This document shows positions 16,415-24,220 of a DNA stretch of 32,880 nucleotides, piece by piece. Position 1 is the first letter of the stretch. The number at the start of each line of letters is the position of its first letter. A program made the translations under genes and the position numbers. The notes beneath the pieces were generated by a model, which made no database searches, was not told where the DNA came from, and saw nothing but the letters and a program-made list of their open reading frames with translations. The DNA comes from Nonomuraea corallina (GTDB lineage: Bacteria; Actinomycetota; Actinomycetes; Streptosporangiales; Streptosporangiaceae): the NCBI RefSeq assembly GCF_027620315.1, contig NZ_JAPNNL010000070.1, positions 1 through 32,880 of the forward strand. Reading direction: 5' to 3'.

Positions 16415-16774
16415 TCATCCGGCCCGGTGCGACGCCAGGGCGGCGGCGGTCCCGTCGACCAGCAGGCGGAGCCCGTGCTCGAAGGCCTCCTCGCCCAGCG
16501 GGTCGCCCCCCTCGGTGATCGCCGTGATGAGGGGCGCCCGCATGCCTTGCTCCAGCATCGCGGCCAGGTCGGCCAGGGTGACCGGATCACCGTGGCGCTC
16601 CATCTGCTCCTGGAGGACGAACCCGTTGATGTAGCGGGTGCAGGTCGCGATCGTACGGAGGGCCAGAACCGGCGTGAACCCGCGACCGACCAGGGCGGCG
16701 AGCTCCTCGTCGAACAGCTTGACGGTCGCGGGGCCCAGGGCGGAGGCGTTGGCGACGAGGCGGGCGCAGCAATG
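16415..16774 (-). pseudogene. TetR-family regulator remnant, DNA-binding half missing
   Basis: On the minus strand the frame reads CCARLVANASALGPATVKLF, then DEELAALVGRGFTPVLALRT, RYINGFVLQEQMERHGDP and on to a TGA at 16415. This is the C-terminal ligand domain of a TetR-class regulator (the usual RDGARLVAG start is recognisable as HCCARLVAN). It is open for 120 codons below an in-frame TAG at 16777-16775. The first 80-90 residues with the helix-turn-helix are absent, and upstream DNA belongs to the promoter and coding sequence of the divergent DUF998 gene. An internal ATG at 16603 could at most give a 62-residue fragment. The gene is therefore a truncated relic, probably of the former regulator of its neighbour. 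Confidence 0.75.
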
Positions 16775-16787
16775 CTAAGGAAGCATT
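16771..16787. promoter_or_regulatory. Orphan operator-like inverted repeat upstream of the DUF998 gene
   Basis: AATGCT (16771-16776) and AGCATT (16782-16787) are perfect arms around 5 nt, and TTAG...CTAA symmetry follows at 16792-16804. It sits between the TetR remnant and the DUF998 gene. This is where a TetR operator is expected, although the local regulator no longer has a DNA-binding domain. Confidence 0.45.
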
Positions 16788-16813
16788 CTCTTTAGTGTTG
16801 CTAAGGAGGAGTC

Positions 16814-17490
16814 GTGTCGACCAGAGCACTGCTGCGCTGCGGCGTCGTCGCGGGACCGTTCTTCATCCTCGCCGTGCTGGTCCAGGACTACACGCGCCCC
16901 GGCTTCGACCCCCGGCGGCATGCGTTGAGCCTGCTGAGCCTGGGCGACCTGGGGTGGATCCAGATCGCCACCTTCGTGACCACCGGTCTGCTGTACGCGG
17001 CGGGCGCCCTGGGGCTGCGGCGAGCCCTGCGTCCAGGGCCGGCCGGCACCTGGGGCCCCTGCTCATCGGCGGCTTCGGCCTCGGGCTGATCGGCGCCGGC
17101 GCGTTCCCGACCGCGCCCGGATGGGGCTATCCGCAGGGAGCGCCGCCCGGGGTTCCCGTCGCCACGAGCGTCAGCCACATCCTGCACGGCGTCTCCTTCT
17201 TCGTGGTGCTCGGGTCGCTGGTCGCAGCCTGCTTCGTCTTCGCCCGCGGCTGGGCCGCGCGGGGAGATCGCGGATGGATGACCATCTGCGCGGTCGTCGG
17301 CACGGCCCTGCCGGTGCTCTATGTGCTGGCGGGAGTCCTGTCCGACAGGGGCGCCGACCCCCAGCCGTTCAGCCTTCTCCTCCGGGCCCTCGCGCTGACC
17401 GGATGGTCATGGGCCTCACTGGTCGCCCTGCGGGTGATGCGCATGGCTCCCGGCGAAGACCTGCGGGTGGACCACGCAGGCAGCCCGTGA
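16814..17490 (+). pseudogene. DUF998 membrane-protein gene broken by a one-base frameshift
   Basis: The gene begins at GTG 16814 behind a strong AAGGAGGAG site. The first frame gives about 80 residues with two membrane helices (CGVVAGPFFILAVLVQD and DLGWIQIATFVTTGLLYAAG) and then stops at 17089. From about 17055 another frame continues the protein as GPLLIGGFGLGLIGAGAF, SVSHILHGVSFFVVLGSLVA and later helices to 17490. Adding one base in the GGGGCCCC run at 17052-17059 restores a single product of about 226 residues, typical of DUF998. It is either a true null allele or a sequencing error in a homopolymer pair. The adjacent regulator is also broken, which favours real decay. Confidence 0.8.
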
Positions 17491-17995
17491 TCGCACCCTG
17501 TTGACGGAACTCCGGCGCCGTGTCACGTGCCGGGCGGCTTCACCAGCGACTTTCGCCGGATTGGTTGGGTACGAGGCGACTGCCGCTTTGGTCCTTCTAT
17601 CAACTGGACGAAGTTATCTATGTCGCCCGGCGTAGCGCATTTCGGACCACCTTTTCCCCTTTAATCACCTTCCCGATAAGAGGCAGGCTCCGAACTCAGC
17701 GTGCGGTCAAACCAGGAGCAAATAGTACAGATGCCATAAATCACCCCTTTCTGCGACCCCCCGGGGTTTCGCGTCGGCCAAGAAGTCGGTGCCTCCTGTT
17801 CCCTGCTGATTATTTTGGAGATAGATTTCTCAATTCTTACCCTTCTGACCTCACGCGACAGCGGAACCGACGGCTGCCCGGCGCCTATCCGACTAGTGAG
17901 AGCGTGAACTAAGTCAACGAACAGTCTTCACTTAGGACGGGTTCTCTGTGTACGCTCACCTGTGAAGATCATCGCGGGTGGGAGCGAGGGATTCT
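17491..17995. other. Lower-GC stretch without a convincing gene, upstream of the defence operon
   Basis: About 500 bp separate the DUF998 gene from the kinase-helicase gene. Sampled 60-bp blocks are near 50-55% GC, clearly below the flanking genes. The one sizeable open frame (17520-17912) has none of the codon bias of local genes and no known motif. A short self-complementary element, GCGACCCC then GGGGTTTCGC, lies at 17753-17772. No tRNA, integrase or repeat that would mark an attachment site is visible. Such tracts are common at the border of horizontally acquired islands. Confidence 0.5.
17909..17935. promoter_or_regulatory. Inverted repeat and possible promoter of the defence operon
   Basis: CTAAGTCAA (17909-17917) and TTCACTTAG (17927-17935) are 9-bp inverted arms with one mismatch and a 9-nt spacer, ending 60 bp before the chosen start. 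TTCACT (17927-17932) and TACGCT (17951-17956), 18 bp apart, could be -35 and -10 boxes, which would put the repeat over the -35. The regulator is not known. Confidence 0.4.
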
Positions 17996-20900
17996 GTGGG
18001 CCAGAACACGGTGGCGAACCGGTTCCAGCTGCTGGCAGCCCTGGGCAAGGGCAACATGGGTGAGGTCCACCGTGCGCGGGATACGGAGGACGACAACCGC
18101 GAGGTCGCGGTGAAGCTGATCCTTCGCAGCCGGTCTGGAACGGTCCTCGACTCACGTGCCGATGCCAAGGCGGTGCAGCGATTCGACCGCGAGGTGCGCA
18201 TCATGCACAGGCTCGAGCACCGCAACCTGCCACGCACCATCGCCGGCGGTGTGGATGCCTCCGGCTTGCCGTACCTGGCCATGGAACTCCTCGACGGCGA
18301 ATCCCTCAGCGATCTCATTTCCGAGCATCCGCAGTTGCCCGTCTCCTGGGCCGCGGCCCTGGGGGCTCAGATGGCGGACGCGCTGTCCGCCGCTCATGCC
18401 GTCGAAGTCGTCCACCGCGATCTCAAGCCCAGCAACGTGATGCTTCTGCGCGGCGGCCTGGTCAAGGTCCTCGACTTCGGCGCGGGCCGGATCATCGGGG
18501 ACATCGAGCACAGCAAGATCACCAGCACGGGCGTCACGGTCGGCAGTGCCCGCTACATGGCCCCCGAGCAGTTCCGTGCCTCGGCCGTCACCCAGGCGGC
18601 GGACCTGTACGCCCTGGGCTGCGTGCTGTTCGAGATGCTCGCCGGTGTTCCACCGTTCCACAGCGAGTCCGCCTACGAGCTGGCGCAGAAGCACCTCACC
18701 GAGCAGCCACCTCCCATAAGCCTGCTCCGTTCAGATGTCCCCCAGGACTTCACACGCCTGGTGGAGCGGTTGCTCGCCAAGGACCCGGCCGACCGCCCCG
18801 CTGACGCCGTCGCCGTCCGGGAGGCGTTGCTCCCCCTCGTGGGGGAAGCGAGCGCGGTTCCCGGCTGGTCGGATTTCGACCCGATGGCCTGCGCCAAGAC
18901 CAGGCCGGCCGACCATGTCCCGACCTCGGCGCCGGCTCCGGAACCACGCCGCGCAGGCTCTGGCATGGACGTCTTCGGCGTCCACCAGCAACTGCTGAAG
19001 GACTACAGGGCGTTCACCGAGGGCGGCACGATCATCCGCGACGGCCGGATCGCGGCATTCGTCGAGGAGGACCTGGACGCCAAATCGCAGTGGCCGGATC
19101 CGTGGGTCTCGCTGAACCCGTTCTTCAAGTCGGGCGGAACGGTGCTGGAGGCGTCCCAGAACGGGATCCTGCATCCGGAGTGCGCCCGCATCTTCCAGAT
19201 CGGCAAGACCGAGGACGGCACGGAGTGCGACGGCCGGCCGCTGACGCTCCACCAGCACCAGCTCGAAGCCATCAAGACCGCGCAGTCCGGCAGCTCGTAC
19301 GTGCTCACGACCGGCACGGGCTCGGGCAAGTCCCTGGCCTACATCGTGCCGATCGTCGACAGGGTGCTCAGGCAGCGCGACCAGGAAGGCTCGAAAGCCC
19401 GGAAACGGGTACGCGCGATCATCGTCTATCCGATGAACGCCCTGGCCAACAGCCAGCTCAAGGAGCTGGAGAAGTATCTGAGGGACGGTTACGGCGCCGG
19501 CCGGGAGAAGGTCCGCTTCGCCCGCTACACCGGTCAGGAGGACGAGACCGCCCGCAAGAAGATCCGCGACGATCCGCCGGACATCCTGCTCACCAACTAC
19601 GTGATGCTGGAGCTGATGCTCACCCGGCCCGAGGACCGCAGGTCGCTGATCAGGATGGCCGAAGGACTCGAGTTCCTGGTCTTCGACGAGCTTCACACCT
19701 ACCGTGGCCGGCAGGGCGCCGATGTCGCCCTGCTCATCCGCCGGGTACGCGACGCCTGCCGCGCCGAAAGCCTGCAGTGCATCGGCACCTCGGCCACCAT
19801 GGCGACCGAGGGCACGGCCCAGGACCGCCGCGACGAGGTGGCCCGGATCGCGACGACACTCTTCGGCACGCCCGTCGACGCCTCGAACATCATCGGTGAG
19901 ACGCTGGTCCGCGCCACCGGGGAGCCGCCGGAGACGGTGCCGGTCGAGCGACTGACCGCGCCCGGGGCGCCCCGCGCGTACGAGGACCTGGTCAGGGATC
20001 CGCTGGCCCGCTGGATCGAGACGCGCTTCGGGCTGACCGTCGACGAGGAGGGACGGCTGGTCCGCCAGCACCCGGCCAAGATCGAGGAGGCCGCGGCGGA
20101 GCTGGCCGGGACGAGCGGCCTGGACACGGAGAGGTGCGCGGACGCGATCCGGGCCACGCTGAAGGCCGGTTCGGAGGCGTGCCATCCGCTGACCGGCCGC
20201 CCGCTCTTCGCCTTCCGGCTGCACCAGTTCCTGTCCAAGGGTGACACGGTGCACGTCACGCTGGAGGACGAGTCGAGCCGTCACCTGACCCGTGACTACC
20301 AGCTCTACCAGCCGGGGACCGACGGCAAGATCCTGCTGCCGCTGGCCTTCTGCCGTGAGTGCGGCCAGGAGTACCTGACCGTGTGGCGCTCGGAGAAGAA
20401 CGGCAAGGTGGTGTACGGCAACCGCCGGGAGACGACCGCTACCGGAGGCAGCGGTGAAGACGGCTACCTCTACATCGACTCCACCCGCCCCTGGCCTTCC
20501 GGTGTCGAGCAGGCGTTGCAGGATCGCCGGCTGCCCGAGTCCTGGCTGGAGTTCGACGCGCACGGCGGGGAGGTGGTGCGGGACTCCTACCGGCCGAGGG
20601 TTCCCCGTCTCGTGACCGTCGACCCGTACGGCGTGGAGGGGCAGGGCGAGCTGAAGGCCGCGTTCATCCCGGCGCCGTTCCTGTTCTGCCTGCACTGTGG
20701 GGTGAGCTACGAGCAGGTTCGCGGGAAGGACTTCGCCAAGCTGGCCCGGCTCGACCAGGAGGGCCGCTCCTCGGCGACCTCGCTGATCTCCGCCTCGATC
20801 GTCCGCTCGCTCAAGGAGGTGTCGGCCGAGGCGCTGAAGAAGGAGGCCCGCAAGCTGCTGACGTTCGTCGACAACCGGCAGGACGCCTCCCTGCAGGCGG

Positions 20901-23900
20901 GGCACTTCAACGACTTCGTGCAGATCACCCAGCTGCGCAGCGCGCTCTACCACGCGGCGACGGCGGCGGGCGCGGACGGCATCCGGCACGAGGACCTGGC
21001 CTCCCGGGTCGCCGGGGCGCTCGGGTTGAGCCCCGGCGACTACACGGCGGGTGACGATCTGCCGCCGTCGATGGCGGCGAGCGCGGCGAAGACGCTACGC
21101 GACGTGATCGCCTTCCGGCTCTACCTGGATCTCCAGCGGGGCTGGCGGGTCACCATGCCCAACCTGGAGCAGACGGGCCTGCTGGTCATCGACTATGCGG
21201 ACCTCGACTGGCTGGCGGCGAAGGACGATCGGTGGGACGACGCCCAGCCCGAGCTGCGCAGGGCCGAGCCGGGGCAGCGCGCCGAGATCATGCGGGCGCT
21301 GCTGGACGAGATGCGCCGGTCGCTGGCCATCGACGTCGAGTACTTTCGGGAGGACTACGACAGCCTGCAGCGTGCGAGCGAGGAACGGCTGAAGGACCCG
21401 TGGCGGCTGGCCGGCGGTGACCGGCCGAAGGTGAGCACCGCCTACCCGCAGGGCTCCCGTCCCGGCATCGACCGTTCGGGGCTGTTCCTGTCCGGGAGGG
21501 GCAAGTTCGGCAAGTACCTGCGGCGGATCCACTTCCCCCAGATATCGGCCGACGACGCCCAGCGGATCACCGCGGACCTGATGAAGGTGCTGGCCCAGGC
21601 GCATCTGCTGACGGCGTTGGAGGCCACGCCGCAGCGGGCCGGCCGTTACCGCCGCCCTTCGGGGCCGCCCATCACCGGTTACCGCATCGCCGCCGCCTGC
21701 CTCGTCTGGCGGGCGGGCACCGGTGAGAGCGGCAGCCACGACCCGCTGACCCGGACGTACGCGAGCGGCGACGGCCCGCGCGTAAACGTCTTCTTTCGCG
21801 ACCTCTACCGTGACACGGCCGCCGCCTTGGCAGGCCTGTCGGCCCGCGAGCACACCGCGCAGGTGTCGCCGGAGGATCGGGAGCGGCGCGAGGAGGACTT
21901 CCGCAAGGCGGAGCTGAAGCTGCTCTACTGCTCCCCCACGATGGAGCTGGGCGTCGACATCTCCGAGCTGAACGCGGTGCTGATGCGCAATGTGCCTCCC
22001 ACGCCCGCCAACTACGCCCAGCGCAGCGGCCGGGCGGGCCGGCAGGGGCAGCCGGCGCTGGTCACCACCTACTGCGCCACCGGCAACAGCCATGACCAGT
22101 ACTACTTCCGCCGTTCCGACCGCATGGTCGCCGGGGCAGTCCGCCCGCCGCGGCTGGACCTGGCCAACGAGGACCTGGTCCGCTCGCACGTCCAGGCCAT
22201 CTGGCTGGCCGAAAGCGGGCTCAGGCTGGGCAACAACATCCCGACGCTCATCGACCTGAGCTATGACGAGGGCGCCCGCCGTCCCGACCCGAAGCTGCTC
22301 CTGCACGCCACTGTCGAGGCGACCGTACGCGATCAGAAGGCGCGCCGGCGCGCGGTGGTGGCGGCTCACAACGTGCTGGACGGGGTGCTGCCCGGTGCCG
22401 GTGAACCGCCAGCCTGGTGGCACGAGGAGTGGATCGAGGAGCAGGTGCGCCGGGCTCCGGAGGAGTTCGACCGGTCCTTCGACCGCTGGCGCGACCTGTT
22501 CAGGGCGGCCCTCGCCGACCAGGCCGAGCAGAATCGGCGCCGCTTGGACCACACGCTCACCGACCGCGACCGCAAGATCGCCGAGCTGCAGCGCAAGCAG
22601 GCCGAGACCCAGCTCGACCTGCTGAAGAACGAGAGCGTGGACAGCCGGTCGCTGCTGTCGGACTTCAACCCGTACCGCTATCTCGCCAGTGAGGGCTTCC
22701 TGCCCGGCTACTCCTTCCCCCGTCTGCCGCTGGCGGCGTACATCCCGACGACGGGGCGGCGCTACGGCGACGGCGACTACCTGCAGCGTCCCCGTTTCCT
22801 GGCCATCAGGGAGTTCGGGCCCGGCGCGCTGATCTACCACGAGGGCAACCGCTACCAGGTGGATCGCATCCAGTTGCGGCCCGACGCCTCGGGCGAGGTG
22901 GTGACCACCGAGGCGCAGCGCTGCGCCGGGTGCGGCTACCACTACGACTCGGCCGAGCGTGCCGACAAGTGCGAGGTGTGCGGCGCGGTGCTGCCCACGC
23001 CCACCCGCGGGCTGCTCCAGCTGCACACGGTCTACACCCGGCGGCGGGAGCGCATCTCCTCGGACGAGGAGGAGCGGCGTCGCGCGGGCTTCCGGCTGGT
23101 GACCTCCTACCGCTTCAACGATCACGGCCAGCGCACGGGCCGCCGGGACGCGCTCCTGGCCGACGCCGCCGGGAAGCTCGCGACGCTCTCCTTCGGCGAC
23201 TCCGCCACGGTCCGCATCTCCAACCTGGGGCGGCTGCGCGCCAAGAAGGACGAGCCGGACGGCTTCTGGCTGGACCCGGCCGACGGCCGCTGGCTCAACG
23301 AGCAGGCGGCGGCCGACGCCTCGGGCGACTCCAGCGAGATGCCGGTGGTCGACGCCGACGGCAACGAGAAGCGGCAGCGCAAGCGGGTCATCCCGTATGT
23401 GCAGGACACCCGTAACATCCTGGTGCTCAAGCTCGATGAACCCTTGCCCGTGCCGGTCGCGCTGTCGCTGATGTACGCGCTGGAGCGCGGCATCGAGGCC
23501 GCCTTCGAGCTGGAGGACTCGGAGTTGACCAGCGAGCTGCTGCCGCCCAACGAGGGGCTGCGGGATCGCATGCTGTTCACCGAGGCCGCAGAGGGCGGCG
23601 CCGGCGTGCTCCGGCTGATGCAGTCGGAGCGGGACGCGCTGGCCCGCGCCACCGCCGAGGCTCTCGCGATCTGCCACTTCGCCCCTGACGGCACCGACCT
23701 GGGCGGCCCGCGCCAGGACCGGAAGTGCGCCCGCGGCTGCTACGACTGCCTGCTCACCTACGGCAACCAGCTCAACCACGCCGACATCGACCGGCACTCG
23801 GTCCGCGACCTGCTGCTGCGCCTGGCCGCCGCCGAGGCGAGGCCGACCGGGCGTGGCGAGAGCCGTACCGACCAGTTGAAGCGGCTGGGCGGCCAGTCGG

Positions 23901-24220
23901 AGACCGGGCTGGAGCGCACCTTCCTCGCCTGGCTGAAGGAGCAGGGGCTGCGCCTGCCCGACGAGGCGCAGACGTTCATCACCGAGGCGCTGGCCCGGCC
24001 CGACTATGTCTACCGGCTGCCCGGCGTCAAGCTGGCGGTCTTCGTCGACGGCCCGGTCCACCAGGACGCGGTGGTCGCCGAGCGGGACGCCGAGGCCGAG
24101 GAGCGCCTCTTCGACCAGGGCTGGGACGTGATCCGCTTCAAGCACGACGCCGACTGGGCGGCGGTCGCGTCCCAGAACGAGCGCTACTTCGGAACCATGA
24201 CCACGCGAGGGAACAGCTGA
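17996..24220 (+). CDS. Ser/Thr kinase - DUF1998 (MrfA/DrmA-like) helicase - Vsr-like nuclease-fold fusion protein
   Basis: This is a predicted 2074-residue defence protein with three modules. Residues 10-285 are a complete Hanks kinase: glycine loop GKGNMG, Lys40, HRDLKPSN (Asp142), DFG (160-162) and APE (189-191). After a Pro-rich linker, residues about 330-1970 form a superfamily-2 helicase: Walker A TGTGSGKS (Lys445), DELH (564-567), SAT (599-601) and QRSGRAGRQG (from 1342). A four-Cys zinc site lies at 1643/1646/1659/1662. The MZB/DUF1998 signature CARGCYDC...NQLNH spans 1911-1928. Residues about 1972-2068 resemble a Vsr/DUF559 nuclease fold (PDYVYR Asp2003, VFVDGPVH Asp2018 and His2022). 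GTG 17996 was preferred over GTG 17978 because GGGAGCGAGGG precedes it. The stop overlaps the next start as TGATG. Confidence 0.88.
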   Translation: MGQNTVANRFQLLAALGKGNMGEVHRARDTEDDNREVAVKLILRSRSGTVLDSRADAKAVQRFDREVRIMHRLEHRNLPRTIAGGVDASGLPYLAMELLDGESLSDLISEHPQLPVSWAAALGAQMADALSAAHAVEVVHRDLKPSNVMLLRGGLVKVLDFGAGRIIGDIEHSKITSTGVTVGSARYMAPEQFRASAVTQAADLYALGCVLFEMLAGVPPFHSESAYELAQKHLTEQPPPISLLRSDVPQDFTRLVERLLAKDPADRPADAVAVREALLPLVGEASAVPGWSDFDPMACAKTRPADHVPTSAPAPEPRRAGSGMDVFGVHQQLLKDYRAFTEGGTIIRDGRIAAFVEEDLDAKSQWPDPWVSLNPFFKSGGTVLEASQNGILHPECARIFQIGKTEDGTECDGRPLTLHQHQLEAIKTAQSGSSYVLTTGTGSGKSLAYIVPIVDRVLRQRDQEGSKARKRVRAIIVYPMNALANSQLKELEKYLRDGYGAGREKVRFARYTGQEDETARKKIRDDPPDILLTNYVMLELMLTRPEDRRSLIRMAEGLEFLVFDELHTYRGRQGADVALLIRRVRDACRAESLQCIGTSATMATEGTAQDRRDEVARIATTLFGTPVDASNIIGETLVRATGEPPETVPVERLTAPGAPRAYEDLVRDPLARWIETRFGLTVDEEGRLVRQHPAKIEEAAAELAGTSGLDTERCADAIRATLKAGSEACHPLTGRPLFAFRLHQFLSKGDTVHVTLEDESSRHLTRDYQLYQPGTDGKILLPLAFCRECGQEYLTVWRSEKNGKVVYGNRRETTATGGSGEDGYLYIDSTRPWPSGVEQALQDRRLPESWLEFDAHGGEVVRDSYRPRVPRLVTVDPYGVEGQGELKAAFIPAPFLFCLHCGVSYEQVRGKDFAKLARLDQEGRSSATSLISASIVRSLKEVSAEALKKEARKLLTFVDNRQDASLQAGHFNDFVQITQLRSALYHAATAAGADGIRHEDLASRVAGALGLSPGDYTAGDDLPPSMAASAAKTLRDVIAFRLYLDLQRGWRVTMPNLEQTGLLVIDYADLDWLAAKDDRWDDAQPELRRAEPGQRAEIMRALLDEMRRSLAIDVEYFREDYDSLQRASEERLKDPWRLAGGDRPKVSTAYPQGSRPGIDRSGLFLSGRGKFGKYLRRIHFPQISADDAQRITADLMKVLAQAHLLTALEATPQRAGRYRRPSGPPITGYRIAAACLVWRAGTGESGSHDPLTRTYASGDGPRVNVFFRDLYRDTAAALAGLSAREHTAQVSPEDRERREEDFRKAELKLLYCSPTMELGVDISELNAVLMRNVPPTPANYAQRSGRAGRQGQPALVTTYCATGNSHDQYYFRRSDRMVAGAVRPPRLDLANEDLVRSHVQAIWLAESGLRLGNNIPTLIDLSYDEGARRPDPKLLLHATVEATVRDQKARRRAVVAAHNVLDGVLPGAGEPPAWWHEEWIEEQVRRAPEEFDRSFDRWRDLFRAALADQAEQNRRRLDHTLTDRDRKIAELQRKQAETQLDLLKNESVDSRSLLSDFNPYRYLASEGFLPGYSFPRLPLAAYIPTTGRRYGDGDYLQRPRFLAIREFGPGALIYHEGNRYQVDRIQLRPDASGEVVTTEAQRCAGCGYHYDSAERADKCEVCGAVLPTPTRGLLQLHTVYTRRRERISSDEEERRRAGFRLVTSYRFNDHGQRTGRRDALLADAAGKLATLSFGDSATVRISNLGRLRAKKDEPDGFWLDPADGRWLNEQAAADASGDSSEMPVVDADGNEKRQRKRVIPYVQDTRNILVLKLDEPLPVPVALSLMYALERGIEAAFELEDSELTSELLPPNEGLRDRMLFTEAAEGGAGVLRLMQSERDALARATAEALAICHFAPDGTDLGGPRQDRKCARGCYDCLLTYGNQLNHADIDRHSVRDLLLRLAAAEARPTGRGESRTDQLKRLGGQSETGLERTFLAWLKEQGLRLPDEAQTFITEALARPDYVYRLPGVKLAVFVDGPVHQDAVVAERDAEAEERLFDQGWDVIRFKHDADWAAVASQNERYFGTMTTRGNS

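Noticed and set aside
17753-17772. GCGACCCC/GGGGTTTCGC hairpin as a terminator
   Set aside because: The loop would be only two bases and no gene ends nearby; left as an unexplained palindrome.
17520-17912. 130-codon open frame in the low-GC stretch
   Set aside because: Its codon use is unlike local genes, it has no ribosome site or known motif, and it is rich in Arg and Pro from unselected DNA.
21095-24145. Very long open frame opposite the kinase-helicase gene
   Set aside because: Shadow frame caused by strong third-position GC on the true strand; the product is low-complexity and has no domain, whereas the plus strand has a full set of helicase motifs.
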